Assembly (NCBI GenBank): GCA_902785945.1
Contig: CADAAR010000005.1
Span: forward strand, 62,001-126,000
Source: an uncultured Prevotellaceae bacterium
GTDB taxonomy: Bacteria > Bacteroidota > Bacteroidia > Bacteroidales > Bacteroidaceae
Length of the DNA stretch: 64,000 bases
Reading direction: 5' to 3'
Shown: positions 45,056-54,088 of the stretch, in pieces
Position numbering within the stretch: position 1 is the stretch's first letter
Layout of the letters: each line of letters opens with the position of its first letter
Notes under the pieces: generated by a model
What the model saw: only the letters and a program-made list of their open reading frames with translations
Told to the model about the DNA's origin: nothing
Database searches by the model: none
Translations under genes and position numbers: made by a program

Positions 45056-46594
45056 ATGAATTACAAATTATACATTAGCATGATAGCCCTGATGATGGGC
45101 TGGCAGACTACATTTGCTCAGAAGAGCATTGTGATTCTCTACGAAAACGACGCCCATTGTGGCATCGACGGTTATCAGAAGATGGCAGGCTTGCGTGATG
45201 CTATCAACAAGTCGGATACAGCCTATGCTGCAGTCGTCTGTTGCGGTGATTTCCTACAGGGCAACACTACGGGCGCTATCTCGAAGGGCCAGTACATCGC
45301 CGACATCATGAAACTGATGGATTACCACGCCATTACGCTCGGCAACCATGAGTTCGACTATGGCGTACCCCGTCTGAAAAACTTATTAGAACAGGTCGGC
45401 GCCCCTGTCACTTGTGCCAACTTCTACGAGGCCGGAGAACCACAACCCGTGTATGCGCCCTACGTTATCCATCAGTACGGCAACAAAAAAGTAGCTTATG
45501 TCGGAGCCTGCACGCCGGAAACAATGATTCTCGAGGGTTACTCCTTCTACGATACCAACGGCATCCTGCTCTACGACCTCAAGCCAAAGAACTTCTATGA
45601 ACTTATCCAGCAGGCCGTCGACAATGCCCGCAAGGAGGGTGCCGACTATGTAGTTTTGCTCTCACATGTGGGTGAGACGCCGCAGTCGATGGGCTTCAGC
45701 TCCCACCGTCTTGTGAATAACACCCGAGGCATCGACGTAGTGCTCGACGGTCACTCCCACGAGATCTTCGAGGGCGTAAAAGTGAAAAACCTCGATGGTA
45801 AGGAAATCACTGTCACACAGACAGGCACACAGTTCGCCAACGTTGGCAAGCTGCTCATCACCCCCGACGGTCGATTCATCACCCATCTCATCAAGAGCAA
45901 GGAGATTGATGATGAAAATGATGCAGTGAGCGATGCCACCGAAGACATCCACAAGAAAGTAAAAGCCGTTACTTCTGAGAAGGTTGCGCATAGCGACTAC
46001 ACGCTCGTGGTAAGCGATGAGAACGACCAGTGGATTGTGCGCGGCGAGGAGACAAATGCCGGCGACCTCGTGGCCGATGCCTACCGCTATGCCATGAAGG
46101 CCGATATCGGCTTGGAGAATGGCGGTGGTATCCGTAACGATATCGAAAAGGGCGACATTACCTATGGCGACATTATCGGCATGCTGCCTTACGACAATAC
46201 CCTGCGCCGCATTATGGTCACTGCCGAACAACTGCAGACGATGCTCACCCGTTGTACCGCTCTCGTACCTGTGCTCGACGGCAACTTCCCACAGGTCTCT
46301 GGCCTGCGTTTCACCATCCACAGCAAGAGCCACCGCGTCAGCGACATCGAGATTCTGCAAGCCGACGGCAGTTATAAGCCTATCGACATGCAGCGCACCT
46401 ATAGCGTCGCCCTGACGAACTACAACCACGACGCAGGCGGATTCTTCGACTGTTTCAAGAAATGTGTAGTACTTCAGGAGAGTTCCCTGCGTTACTACGA
46501 GGCATTGTCCGACTACCTGAAGAATGTCCTCAAGGGCGACACCGGCAAGGCTTATGCCAAGCCGCAGGGTCGCATCAAGATTGTCGAAGACTAA
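45056..46594 (+). CDS. 5'-nucleotidase/UDP-sugar hydrolase family metallophosphatase
   Basis: 512 residues; signal peptide about 1-21 (TTFAQ). N-terminal metallophosphatase: ENDAHCG, CCGDFLQGN, ITLGNHEFDYG, LLSHVG and DGHSHE supply the dinuclear metal ligands. C-terminal 5'-nucleotidase domain with NAGDLVADAYR, LENGGGIRNDI and NHDAGGFFDCF. This full-length two-domain layout is that of exported 5'-nucleotidases, UshA-like enzymes and related phosphohydrolases. It would hydrolyse nucleotides or sugar nucleotides in the periplasm or outside. Its place among xylan enzymes gives no clear link; it may simply be a neighbour. Monocistronic, ending at a hairpin. Confidence 0.87.
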   Translation: MNYKLYISMIALMMGWQTTFAQKSIVILYENDAHCGIDGYQKMAGLRDAINKSDTAYAAVVCCGDFLQGNTTGAISKGQYIADIMKLMDYHAITLGNHEFDYGVPRLKNLLEQVGAPVTCANFYEAGEPQPVYAPYVIHQYGNKKVAYVGACTPETMILEGYSFYDTNGILLYDLKPKNFYELIQQAVDNARKEGADYVVLLSHVGETPQSMGFSSHRLVNNTRGIDVVLDGHSHEIFEGVKVKNLDGKEITVTQTGTQFANVGKLLITPDGRFITHLIKSKEIDDENDAVSDATEDIHKKVKAVTSEKVAHSDYTLVVSDENDQWIVRGEETNAGDLVADAYRYAMKADIGLENGGGIRNDIEKGDITYGDIIGMLPYDNTLRRIMVTAEQLQTMLTRCTALVPVLDGNFPQVSGLRFTIHSKSHRVSDIEILQADGSYKPIDMQRTYSVALTNYNHDAGGFFDCFKKCVVLQESSLRYYEALSDYLKNVLKGDTGKAYAKPQGRIKIVED

Positions 46595-46629
46595 TCTCAC
46601 AAAAGGGACCGTCCCCATTGTGAGATTTT
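46595..46629. terminator. REP-like palindrome acting as terminator
   Basis: TCTCACAA/TTGTGAGA arms (46595-46602 and 46618-46625) enclose an inner palindromic GGGACCGTCCC; TTTT follows on the + strand. The composition (long stem with GGGACxGTCCC core) resembles REP-type palindromes associated with RAYT transposases, from memory. It lies between the convergent nucleotidase and GH29 genes. Confidence 0.65.
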
Positions 46630-48242
46630 CAGCGATTAATCCGCAACACAGGAGCAATCTTGTTGCAAGGCTCCGGAAGATTTACCTCAAGCCCGTTGGA
46701 TGTCTGACGGGCTTTGATTTTGCCATAACCTAAGAGATAGACGGATGAGATGCTCTTGCGGAAATCAGGATTGCCCTTGGCCAGCGACTTGATCACGAGC
46801 CTGCCGTCCTGCGGCCAACCCATCGCCGTCGCATACAGATACTTCTTCGTCTGGTTGAAACGGATGTCGCGATAGTCCATACCGTTGTACTGTCCCTCGT
46901 TGAAACCCTGCGCATTGATTTCAATCTTCTTCTCCGCCACAGGTCCCTCACCGAACTTCACCCACGGACGAGTGCCGAAGATGCTCTCACCATTGGGCGT
47001 CATCCAGGCTTCCAGTTCGTCCAGGAACTGTGCTTCCTTCTCGTCGTAGGTACCGTCAGCCCGCAAAGGGATATTCAGCAGCAGACAGCCGTTCTTCGAG
47101 ACGATGTCCACCAGTTGCTTCACCAGATTCGTAGCGGTACGATAGCCGCGCTCGTAAGTCCGGGTGTTATAATGCCAGTCGCCGATGCAGTTACACGTCT
47201 GCCAGGCCTCGGGCATGATGGCATTGGGGGCCCCACGCTCCACATCCCACGTCAGCGCTTTCTTCTGCTCGTCGTTCAGGATCTTACCGAAAACCACACC
47301 TCGCGGATTCTTATTATACAGATGGGTGGCAATCTTCAGACCGCAGTCGCTCAGCGGATAGAACGGCAGCACGGTCACGTCGAAATAAATAAGATCGGGC
47401 TGATAGCGGTTGATGGCGTCGAGCGTACGGTCGTAGAAATTCGTAACAAACGCCTCCGACGGCGGACATGCCCCGTTTTCCCAGCCCCATTGGCTGTGGA
47501 TGGCACTGTTCGACCACGAGCGGTCGCTCATCGGGTGATCCTGCTGATAGAGCATCTGCGGATCGTAGCCTTCCCACCATTTGCCTTTGCCGTCTTCCTT
47601 CTTCAGTTTGCCATCATAATAAACGCCTGCCTTCCGTCCGTTCTGGTCGTAACGTTGCGCCGTCTCGTACCACAGCCACGCATGATCAGCGTGGAACGAG
47701 ATACCCAGCGGCAGTCCAGCTTTCTTGGCAGCCTTCGCCCAACCATCAAGGATATCCTTCTTGGGACCGATGTTCTTCGAGTTCCAAGGCTGATATTTCG
47801 AGTCCCACAGGTCATAGTTGTCGTGATGATTGCCCAACACAAAGAAATACTTCGCGCCACAACGCTTATAGCGCTCCACGAGAGCCTCCGGATCCCATTT
47901 CTCTGCTTTGAACAGCGGCAGCACATCCTTGAAACCAAACTCCGACGGGTGACCGTAATGCTCTACATGATACTTATATTGGGCATTACCCTCGATATAA
48001 AGGCCTCGCGCCATCCAGTCGCCTGAGCCTTCCACACATTGCGGCCCCCAGTGCGCCCAGATACCGAACTTCGCATCACGGAACCACTCGGGTGTCTGGT
48101 GCGTCTCCAACGACTGCCACGTAGGTTCATATCGCCCCGTCTGCATCTTTTCGTGCTGTTCACTTACGGGCACCTGATACGTCTGAGCCATTGCTACAGT
48201 CATACCGCAGCACATCGCCAATGTCAAAATGATCCTTTTCAT
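46629..48242 (-). CDS. GH29 alpha-L-fucosidase
   Basis: 537 residues; signal peptide about 1-19 (VAMAQ). GH29 motifs: WFRDAKFGIWAHWGPQCV near the start, AKYFFVLGNHHDNYDLWDSKY, and RYQPDLIYFDVT with the nucleophile Asp (288). C-terminal beta-sandwich from about residue 400 (GESIFGTRPW is a common GH29 junction). It cleaves alpha-linked fucose, as found on xyloglucan side chains, pectin or host glycans. The EGSGDWMARGLYIEGN stretch and the lack of a second Asp after the nucleophile (FDVT instead of FDGD) differ from the commonest GH29 pattern, so substrate preference may be atypical. Own promoter, monocistronic. Confidence 0.85.
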   Translation of the reverse strand: MKRIILTLAMCCGMTVAMAQTYQVPVSEQHEKMQTGRYEPTWQSLETHQTPEWFRDAKFGIWAHWGPQCVEGSGDWMARGLYIEGNAQYKYHVEHYGHPSEFGFKDVLPLFKAEKWDPEALVERYKRCGAKYFFVLGNHHDNYDLWDSKYQPWNSKNIGPKKDILDGWAKAAKKAGLPLGISFHADHAWLWYETAQRYDQNGRKAGVYYDGKLKKEDGKGKWWEGYDPQMLYQQDHPMSDRSWSNSAIHSQWGWENGACPPSEAFVTNFYDRTLDAINRYQPDLIYFDVTVLPFYPLSDCGLKIATHLYNKNPRGVVFGKILNDEQKKALTWDVERGAPNAIMPEAWQTCNCIGDWHYNTRTYERGYRTATNLVKQLVDIVSKNGCLLLNIPLRADGTYDEKEAQFLDELEAWMTPNGESIFGTRPWVKFGEGPVAEKKIEINAQGFNEGQYNGMDYRDIRFNQTKKYLYATAMGWPQDGRLVIKSLAKGNPDFRKSISSVYLLGYGKIKARQTSNGLEVNLPEPCNKIAPVLRINR

Positions 48243-48266
48243 TTCCTTGATTTGTTAGTTTGTGTG

Positions 48267-48298
48267 CAAAGATACGAATAAGCGAGCAGAAAACCAAA
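48267..48298 (-). promoter_or_regulatory. Promoter of GH29
   Basis: TTTG (48295-48298), 20 bp, TATCTTTG (48267-48274) on the minus strand; start 25 bp downstream. Confidence 0.72.
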
Positions 48299-48316
48299 TT
48301 TTATCTGTATAATTCT

Positions 48317-48347
48317 TTTGAAGTTACGATTATTTTTCGTATCTTTG
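48317..48347 (+). promoter_or_regulatory. Promoter of the PAS-like gene
   Basis: TTTG (48317-48320), 19 bp, TATCTTTG (48340-48347); start 21 bp downstream. Divergent from the GH29 promoter. Confidence 0.7.
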
Positions 48348-48367
48348 CTCCCAGAAACGGATCAAAG

Positions 48368-48847
48368 ATGAATTGGATATATTATATTATCATTGCGGTG
48401 GCAGTAGTGGTCATCATACAGGCCATACGACAGTGGCATAAGAAGAAAGTCAACTACGACTTGCTTAGCGAGCGTGTTCATTATCTTCAGACGAATACCT
48501 ACGCCTTTCTGATCGATCAGAAGTTCAGGGTGAAGGAGACGAACTTCTACGAGCTCAACGAGAACATCCAAGACGACCAGCCTTACGTACTGGGCAATGT
48601 GCTTCACTGTCAGAGCGGTTGCGACTCAGGTCTCTGCGGCTCAGGTATCGCTTGTCCCACTTGTCCCATCCGCACGGTCATCAACAATGCTTTCAAACTA
48701 CAACGCGGTTTCGACCATGTAGAGGCTACCATGCACCTATATGACGAAAACCACGAGGTGAAGAAGGTGGATGTGTCGATGGACGGTGAGCTGTCGTATG
48801 TGGGCTGCGAACCCTATCTCCTTGTAAAGGTAAGGAAAATTAATTAA
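48368..48847 (+). CDS. Small membrane-anchored Cys-rich PAS-like protein
   Basis: 159 residues from ATG 48368, just after the promoter; the frame is open upstream without support. One N-terminal membrane helix (about 3-20) precedes a PAS-like domain. NTYAFLIDQKFRVKETNF and the end MDGELSYVGCEPYLLVKV fit the PAS beta strands. A loop with Cys 81, 85, 90, 96 and 99 (C-x3-C-x4-C-x5-C-x2-CPIRTVI) resembles the Cys-containing PAS loops of some Bacteroidota sensor kinases. No kinase or output domain is present and none follows in frame. It may sense redox or metal and work with a separate partner. No such partner was identified nearby. Confidence 0.65.
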   Translation: MNWIYYIIIAVAVVVIIQAIRQWHKKKVNYDLLSERVHYLQTNTYAFLIDQKFRVKETNFYELNENIQDDQPYVLGNVLHCQSGCDSGLCGSGIACPTCPIRTVINNAFKLQRGFDHVEATMHLYDENHEVKKVDVSMDGELSYVGCEPYLLVKVRKIN

Positions 48848-48924
48848 CCCAGATAAAGACAAAAAAGTCACGTATAAATATCGTTTCTTTTTGTTTGATA
48901 ATTGTATCAAATTGCCTGTAAGCG

Positions 48925-48955
48925 TTGTTTTTTCGCGCGCTTATTTGTAATTTTG
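48925..48955 (+). promoter_or_regulatory. Promoter of GH67
   Basis: TTG (48925-48927), 20 bp, TAATTTTG (48948-48955); start 33 bp downstream. Confidence 0.62.
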
Positions 48956-48988
48956 CGGCAAAATCATTGTCAAATAATACATCATCAT

Positions 48989-50980
48989 ATGAAAAAGCAA
49001 ATCATTATCTCAGCTCTTCTCCTGCTATTGACAGGATGGAGCACCGCTTATGCCGAGGACGGCAGCCAACTGTGGCTCCGCTTCGACACTGTCAGCAAAC
49101 CCGCCACAATCACAGGCGTAAAGAGTACGGCTATGACCGAGTTGCAAACCTATTGGAAAGGCGGCCCCGTGCTACTGAAACGAAAAAAGGGACTGACCAA
49201 TGATAGCTATACCATCACGAGCCAGAAGGGAAAGACCGTGATTTCCGCAGCCAACGATTCCGGTCTTCTCTACGGCGCCTATCACCTGCTGCGCCTGCAA
49301 CAGACAGGCCAGTCGTGCGACAATCTCGACATCAGCGAACAACCTGCCTACGATCTACGCATCCTGAACCACTGGGATAACCCCAACGGAACAGTGGAGC
49401 GCGGCTTCGCCGGCAAGAGCATCTTCCTGAATCCTGATCCGGAGCGCATGAAAATATATGCTCGCGCCAATGCTTCTGTAGGCATCAATGGCACCGTGCT
49501 TAACAATGTGAATGCCAAACCCGAGGCACTGTCGACCGAAAGTCTGCAGAAAGCCAAGAGCATCGCCGACCAGTTGCGCCCCTACGGCATCCGCGTCTAT
49601 CTCTCCATCAACTTCGCCTCGCCCATCAAGGTGGGTGGGCTGAAGACTGCCGACCCGCATGATGCCGACGTCATCCGCTGGTGGAAAGAGAAGGTGAACG
49701 AAATTTACAAGTTGATTCCCGACTTCGGCGGCTTCCTCGTGAAAGCTAATTCCGAGGGCGAACCCGGTCCTCAGGACTTCGGACGCACACATGCCGACGG
49801 TGCCAACATGCTGGCCAATGCGCTAAAGCCACACAAGGGCATTGTGATGTGGCGTGCTTTCGTCTATGCACCCCAGAGCCCTGACCGCGCCAATCAGGCT
49901 TATCTGGAGTTTATGCCGCTCGACGGCCAGTTTGCCGACAATGTCATTATTCAGATCAAGAACGGCCCCGTCGATTTCCAGCCCCGCGAGCCTTACAGCC
50001 CGCTGTTCACTGCCATGCAGAAGACGCAGATGATGGTCGAGTTCCAGATTACACAAGAGTATCTCGGTGCCGCCAACCATCTGGTCTACCTCGCCCCGAT
50101 GTGGCAGGAGTTTTTCTCGTTTGTAAAGCCCGGCAGCCTGAAAGCAATGGCAGGCGTTGCCAACATCGGCGACAATACCAATTGGTGCGGACATCATTTC
50201 GCACAGGCCAACTGGTACGCCTTCGGACGTCTGGCTTGGAACCCGAATCTCACCAGCGAGGAGATTGCCAACGAGTGGCTGCAACAGACATTTAGTCTAG
50301 GGAGCGCGGTAGCAAATTCTTCACTCTTCACTCTTCACTCTTCACTTCTCAACCTGATGTTGGCATCTCGTGAGGCCTGCGTCAGTTATATGATGCCATT
50401 AGGCATTCATCATATCTTTGCCGGAAACCACCACTACGGCCCCGAGCCCTGGTATGCGCCACGCGGCGTTCGTGCTGACTGGACCCCGCCCTATTACCAC
50501 AAGGCCGACAGCATCGGACTAGGCTTCGACCGCACCCTCACTGGCTCAGCCAATGTTAAGCAGTATCCCGACGAACTTTGCCGTCTCTACAACGACATCA
50601 ACACCTGTCCCGAGAACCTGCTGGCTTGGTTCCATCATGTACCCTGGGATCATAAGATGAAGAGCGGCCGCACCTTCTGGGACGAGCTCTGTCACAAGTA
50701 TGATGACGGTGTTCACGAAGCCCGTCGTTTCCTCGCTATCTGGGATGCCATACAGCCCTACGTCGATGCTCAGCGTTTCGAGGAGATGCAGCGCAAGCTC
50801 CGCATCCAGGCCCGCGACAGCGAGTGGTGGCGCGATGCTTGCCTGCTCTACTTCCAGACGTTCTCCAAGCGTCCTATCCCACAGGACGTGGAGCATCCCG
50901 TCCACAACCTCGACGAAATGATGCGTTTCCGCATTCCCATCAGCATGTACGAGAATCCCGAGAGCGGATATAACAAGTAA
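48989..50980 (+). CDS. GH67 alpha-glucuronidase
   Basis: 663 residues from ATG 48989 with signal peptide (about 1-22); the longer TTG-initiated frame crosses the promoter. N-terminal glycosidase-family-20-like sandwich, catalytic barrel and C-terminal helical domain, the usual GH67 set and length. Catalytic acid Glu 258 in SEGEPGPQ; bases Asp 329 in GPVDFQPREP and Glu 357 in QITQEYLG. The 28-residue spacing of the two bases equals that in Cellvibrio GlcA67A. It removes (4-O-methyl)glucuronate from the non-reducing end of xylo-oligosaccharides. A 7-bp repeat array inserts NSSLFTLHSSL at 443-453, a non-conserved loop. Convergent with the alpha-amylase gene 14 bp downstream; no hairpin between them. 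Confidence 0.93.
   Translation: MKKQIIISALLLLLTGWSTAYAEDGSQLWLRFDTVSKPATITGVKSTAMTELQTYWKGGPVLLKRKKGLTNDSYTITSQKGKTVISAANDSGLLYGAYHLLRLQQTGQSCDNLDISEQPAYDLRILNHWDNPNGTVERGFAGKSIFLNPDPERMKIYARANASVGINGTVLNNVNAKPEALSTESLQKAKSIADQLRPYGIRVYLSINFASPIKVGGLKTADPHDADVIRWWKEKVNEIYKLIPDFGGFLVKANSEGEPGPQDFGRTHADGANMLANALKPHKGIVMWRAFVYAPQSPDRANQAYLEFMPLDGQFADNVIIQIKNGPVDFQPREPYSPLFTAMQKTQMMVEFQITQEYLGAANHLVYLAPMWQEFFSFVKPGSLKAMAGVANIGDNTNWCGHHFAQANWYAFGRLAWNPNLTSEEIANEWLQQTFSLGSAVANSSLFTLHSSLLNLMLASREACVSYMMPLGIHHIFAGNHHYGPEPWYAPRGVRADWTPPYYHKADSIGLGFDRTLTGSANVKQYPDELCRLYNDINTCPENLLAWFHHVPWDHKMKSGRTFWDELCHKYDDGVHEARRFLAIWDAIQPYVDAQRFEEMQRKLRIQARDSEWWRDACLLYFQTFSKRPIPQDVEHPVHNLDEMMRFRIPISMYENPESGYNK
50318..50345. 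repeat. Heptanucleotide tandem repeat, four exact units, inside GH67
   Basis: Four perfect copies of CTTCACT in the GH67 reading frame, coding for a SLFTLHS-type heptapeptide. The opposite strand of this repeat contains TGA stops. Confidence 0.9.
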
Positions 50981-50994
50981 TAAATTGTCCTTAA

Positions 50995-52566
50995 TTAATG
51001 ATTATATATGATTTTCTTGCCATCACAGATATAGACACCAGGACGTAAAGGCGCACAAACAGGACGACCACTGAGGTCATATAGTCGATTATCAGGCCGT
51101 ACACGATTTACCATTTGGGGGGTGGTGACGGCCGTATAGGGCGTGATATCCTGTTCGGCATAGTTACCGCGTACATAGACACGATAGCCTTTTGCATCGA
51201 GGCTAAAGACGTGGGTAGCATTGAGCGTCACCTGCTTGCGACTGGTACCTTGGGCTATGGTCTCACTATCGAGCCAAAGACTCCACTGACCAGCGGTAAG
51301 ACCTGTAATGGTGGCTGAGCCTGCCGACGTCGCCATGTTAAGGATAACAAGAACTTCGCTATCGCCCAGTGTACGAGTATAGGCCAGCACAGCCGAATTG
51401 TTGGTGACCGTTTTCCAGTTGACTGCAGGATTCTGGGCGGCGATCTTTGAATCGTTGAGAGCCATGATGTCGTGTTTCATAGCAAAAAGGGTGCGCAGGG
51501 TGTTGAGCATCTTGTCGTCCTTCGTAGCCCAATTGATTTTGGTATCGTTGAAATAGTCAAGAGCCTGATTGCCACCTGTCTCCTGGCCATTATAGATTAA
51601 CGGCATGCCATAGACGGTATAGGCAAGAACAGTAAGCGGATAGCGGTTATCGCCATATTTCTGAGTCAGCGTCTTCTTGCTTTCATTATAGTTTTGGTCG
51701 TGATTGGTCACATAGAGCATACGACCGAAGGAGAGTCCGGAAGATCTTTCGAGGAGGGTGTTGACGAAAGCTTTCAGACGGGCAGAAGCGTTACCTGTGC
51801 CATAACTGGCCAGGTTGGACTGGAACTGCCATGCGTAGTCGTAATCGAAACCCACAGTTTTCAAACGAGTGGCATCTGTTGCAATATCAGCCTCACCCAA
51901 GAAGGTGACGGTCTTGTTCGGCTTATACGACTTGATCATGGGAATGGTGGTTTGCCAATAACTGGCGGGAATCCTTTGACTACTGATATAGTCACAACGA
52001 TAACCGTCGATATCAGCCTCATCGATCCAGAATTTCAGGCAATCGTTCATGGCATTCACCAGATTGGCATTGTTATAATCCAACTGCCACACATCGCCAT
52101 AGTTATTGGGATGAATCATCTGTCCACCACTCTTGGCATAATATTCAGGATGGGTGGTCACCCAATCGGCATTAGTGGCTGTGTGATTGGGCACCCAGTC
52201 GAGCCACACTTCCATCTGAAGTTCATGAGCACTACTGACGAAAGCCTTCAGGTCGGCAATGGTGCCATACTTGGGATTGGTCTTCATGAAATTGGTGGCG
52301 GCGTATGGGCTGTTAATACCTCCCCCACGAGGATAGATAGGCATGAGCCATACGATGTCGATGCCCAATGTCTTGAGTTCCAGCAGCCGGGATTGTGCCG
52401 CAGCAAAGGTTCCTGCCTGAGTGAACGATCCAACGTTCATCTCGTAGATGACACGACGACCCTCATCGCGTTTCTCCATCGCACTATTGATCTGATCAAC
52501 GTAATCTGCCGGAAAAACAGAACCTGTCATCAGGCCTAACAGAAGTGTAAAAAGTAATTTCTTCAT
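50995..52566 (-). CDS. GH13 alpha-amylase with C-terminal sorting-type motif (SusA/SusG paralogue)
   Basis: 523 residues; cleavable signal peptide about 1-20 without lipobox (GSVFPADY). GH13 barrel: DWVPNHTA (region I), DGYRCDYIS with nucleophile Asp 192, FLGEAD with acid Glu 225 and YVTNHDQN with Asp 290. C-terminal beta domain (about 400-485), then YDLSGRPV...GVYICDGKKII, a sorting-type end also found in the proteins at 27032 and 41275. It is about as long as, and clearly paralogous to, the lipoprotein amylase upstream (both have IDIxWLMPIYPRG and YGMPLIYNGQE). Degrades starch or malto-oligosaccharides. Last gene of the sus-like operon, 104 bp after its paralogue. Confidence 0.9.
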   Translation of the reverse strand: MKKLLFTLLLGLMTGSVFPADYVDQINSAMEKRDEGRRVIYEMNVGSFTQAGTFAAAQSRLLELKTLGIDIVWLMPIYPRGGGINSPYAATNFMKTNPKYGTIADLKAFVSSAHELQMEVWLDWVPNHTATNADWVTTHPEYYAKSGGQMIHPNNYGDVWQLDYNNANLVNAMNDCLKFWIDEADIDGYRCDYISSQRIPASYWQTTIPMIKSYKPNKTVTFLGEADIATDATRLKTVGFDYDYAWQFQSNLASYGTGNASARLKAFVNTLLERSSGLSFGRMLYVTNHDQNYNESKKTLTQKYGDNRYPLTVLAYTVYGMPLIYNGQETGGNQALDYFNDTKINWATKDDKMLNTLRTLFAMKHDIMALNDSKIAAQNPAVNWKTVTNNSAVLAYTRTLGDSEVLVILNMATSAGSATITGLTAGQWSLWLDSETIAQGTSRKQVTLNATHVFSLDAKGYRVYVRGNYAEQDITPYTAVTTPQMVNRVRPDNRLYDLSGRPVCAPLRPGVYICDGKKIIYNH

Positions 52567-52670
52567 TATCTTATTTGTTTAAAAATGGGGCCGCCGTTCT
52601 TCACAGAGCAGCATGCCCCTAGGAGTTAACTCTAATAAACAGTAATTCCTATATATACTGAAGCAGGTAA

Positions 52671-54050
52671 TCACTGTATGATATATACTACATAGCCATT
52701 CGCCTCCAATGGGATGGACGACGGAGAAGATAGAGAGCATGATGACATGCTCGGCCCGTAAAAGACGGTCTGACTGTTGAGCCACTGCTGGTAAACGCCA
52801 GTTTCCAGACCATCAATGGAAACCACTGTATCGTAACCACCAAAGTTGACAACAGCCACCACATTACCACGTCGCCATGCCAGCACATTATTGTCGCTGG
52901 TACTGAGGAATTCTACAGGAGCACTCTCAGCCAATGCATGCTGTTGGTGATGGAGGGAGATTAGTGTGCGGACGGTATTGAGCATTTTGCGGTCCACACG
53001 ATTCCACTTCACCTTAGCGTCGGTGAAATAATTTAGCGTATCGGGATCACCGATCTCTTGTCCATTATAGATAAGCGGCATGCCGTAGAAGGTAAATTCC
53101 AATACAGTGAGACCATAGCGGTGCTCGCCATAGAACTTACGGAGGGTGTTGCCACCATCGTTGTAGTTCTGATCATGGTTGGTGAGATAGACCATACGAC
53201 GGTTCTTCACCTTCGATGACTTGTCGAGGAAACGCTGACAGATCTGTTTCAGACTATCAGCATTGAAGCCTCTGCGGCACAGACGAGCCATCGCACCTTG
53301 AAAACTCCAAGCATAGTCGTAATCAAAACCACAGGAGTCGATACGCTGGTTGAAGCGGTCGGTGATATCCGTCTCACTCATCATCTCGATCTTCTTGCCA
53401 GGCACAAGACTTTTCAACTGTGCGATGATATCTTGCCAGTAAGCGACAGGGATGGTTGGACTCGACACATAATCACAGCGGTAGCCGTCAATATTGCATG
53501 TCTCAATCCAAAACTTCAAGGCGGTGTTCATCTCATTGACCAATCCCTGGTTCTGGTAGTTCAGTTCCAGCACATCGTTCCAACCATGAGGATGAATCAT
53601 CTGTCCCTTGGCATCCTTGGTGAAATAGTCGGGATGAGTCTCAACCCAAGAATTCTCTTGAGCCACATGATTTGGAACCCAGTCGAGCCAGACTTTGATG
53701 CCCAGTTCGTGAGCACGAGCCACGAATGCCTTCAAGTCATCAACCGTTCCATAGTTAGGATTAACAGCCTTATAGTCCATCACTGCATACGGGCTGTTCA
53801 TCGTAGCCCCACGCGGATAGATGGGCATGAGCCAAATGATATCGATGCCCAGTGTATCAAGGCGGTCCAGTTGCTTCATAGCAGCCTGAAACGTACCTTC
53901 CTGCGTGAAAGCTCCTACGTTCATCTGATAGATGACGCGGTTCTCGTCGCTGACGGGCTGTGTACCATCGACCTCAAAACTCTGGGTACTCTGCCCACAA
54001 GCCGTAAGCAGAAGTACCAGAGTAAGGAGTGAAATATAATATTTGTTCAT
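52671..54050 (-). CDS. susG: GH13 alpha-amylase lipoprotein (SusG-like)
   Basis: 459 residues; lipoprotein signal LLLTACGQS (acylated Cys about residue 18), so probably anchored in the outer membrane. GH13 motifs: DWVPNHVA, DGYRCDYVS (nucleophile Asp 193), MMSETD (acid Glu 226), YLTNHDQN (Asp 293). It lacks the CBM58 insertion known in B. thetaiotaomicron SusG, which would explain the shorter length. Position after SusC, SusD and the starch-binding lipoprotein matches SusG, which makes the first cut in surface-bound starch. The symbol is by function and position; strict orthology was not tested. Confidence 0.85.
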   Translation of the reverse strand: MNKYYISLLTLVLLLTACGQSTQSFEVDGTQPVSDENRVIYQMNVGAFTQEGTFQAAMKQLDRLDTLGIDIIWLMPIYPRGATMNSPYAVMDYKAVNPNYGTVDDLKAFVARAHELGIKVWLDWVPNHVAQENSWVETHPDYFTKDAKGQMIHPHGWNDVLELNYQNQGLVNEMNTALKFWIETCNIDGYRCDYVSSPTIPVAYWQDIIAQLKSLVPGKKIEMMSETDITDRFNQRIDSCGFDYDYAWSFQGAMARLCRRGFNADSLKQICQRFLDKSSKVKNRRMVYLTNHDQNYNDGGNTLRKFYGEHRYGLTVLEFTFYGMPLIYNGQEIGDPDTLNYFTDAKVKWNRVDRKMLNTVRTLISLHHQQHALAESAPVEFLSTSDNNVLAWRRGNVVAVVNFGGYDTVVSIDGLETGVYQQWLNSQTVFYGPSMSSCSLSSPSSIPLEANGYVVYIIQ

Positions 54051-54088
54051 GTGTTGATCTTAACAATACAACTTCTTCATATTCACAA

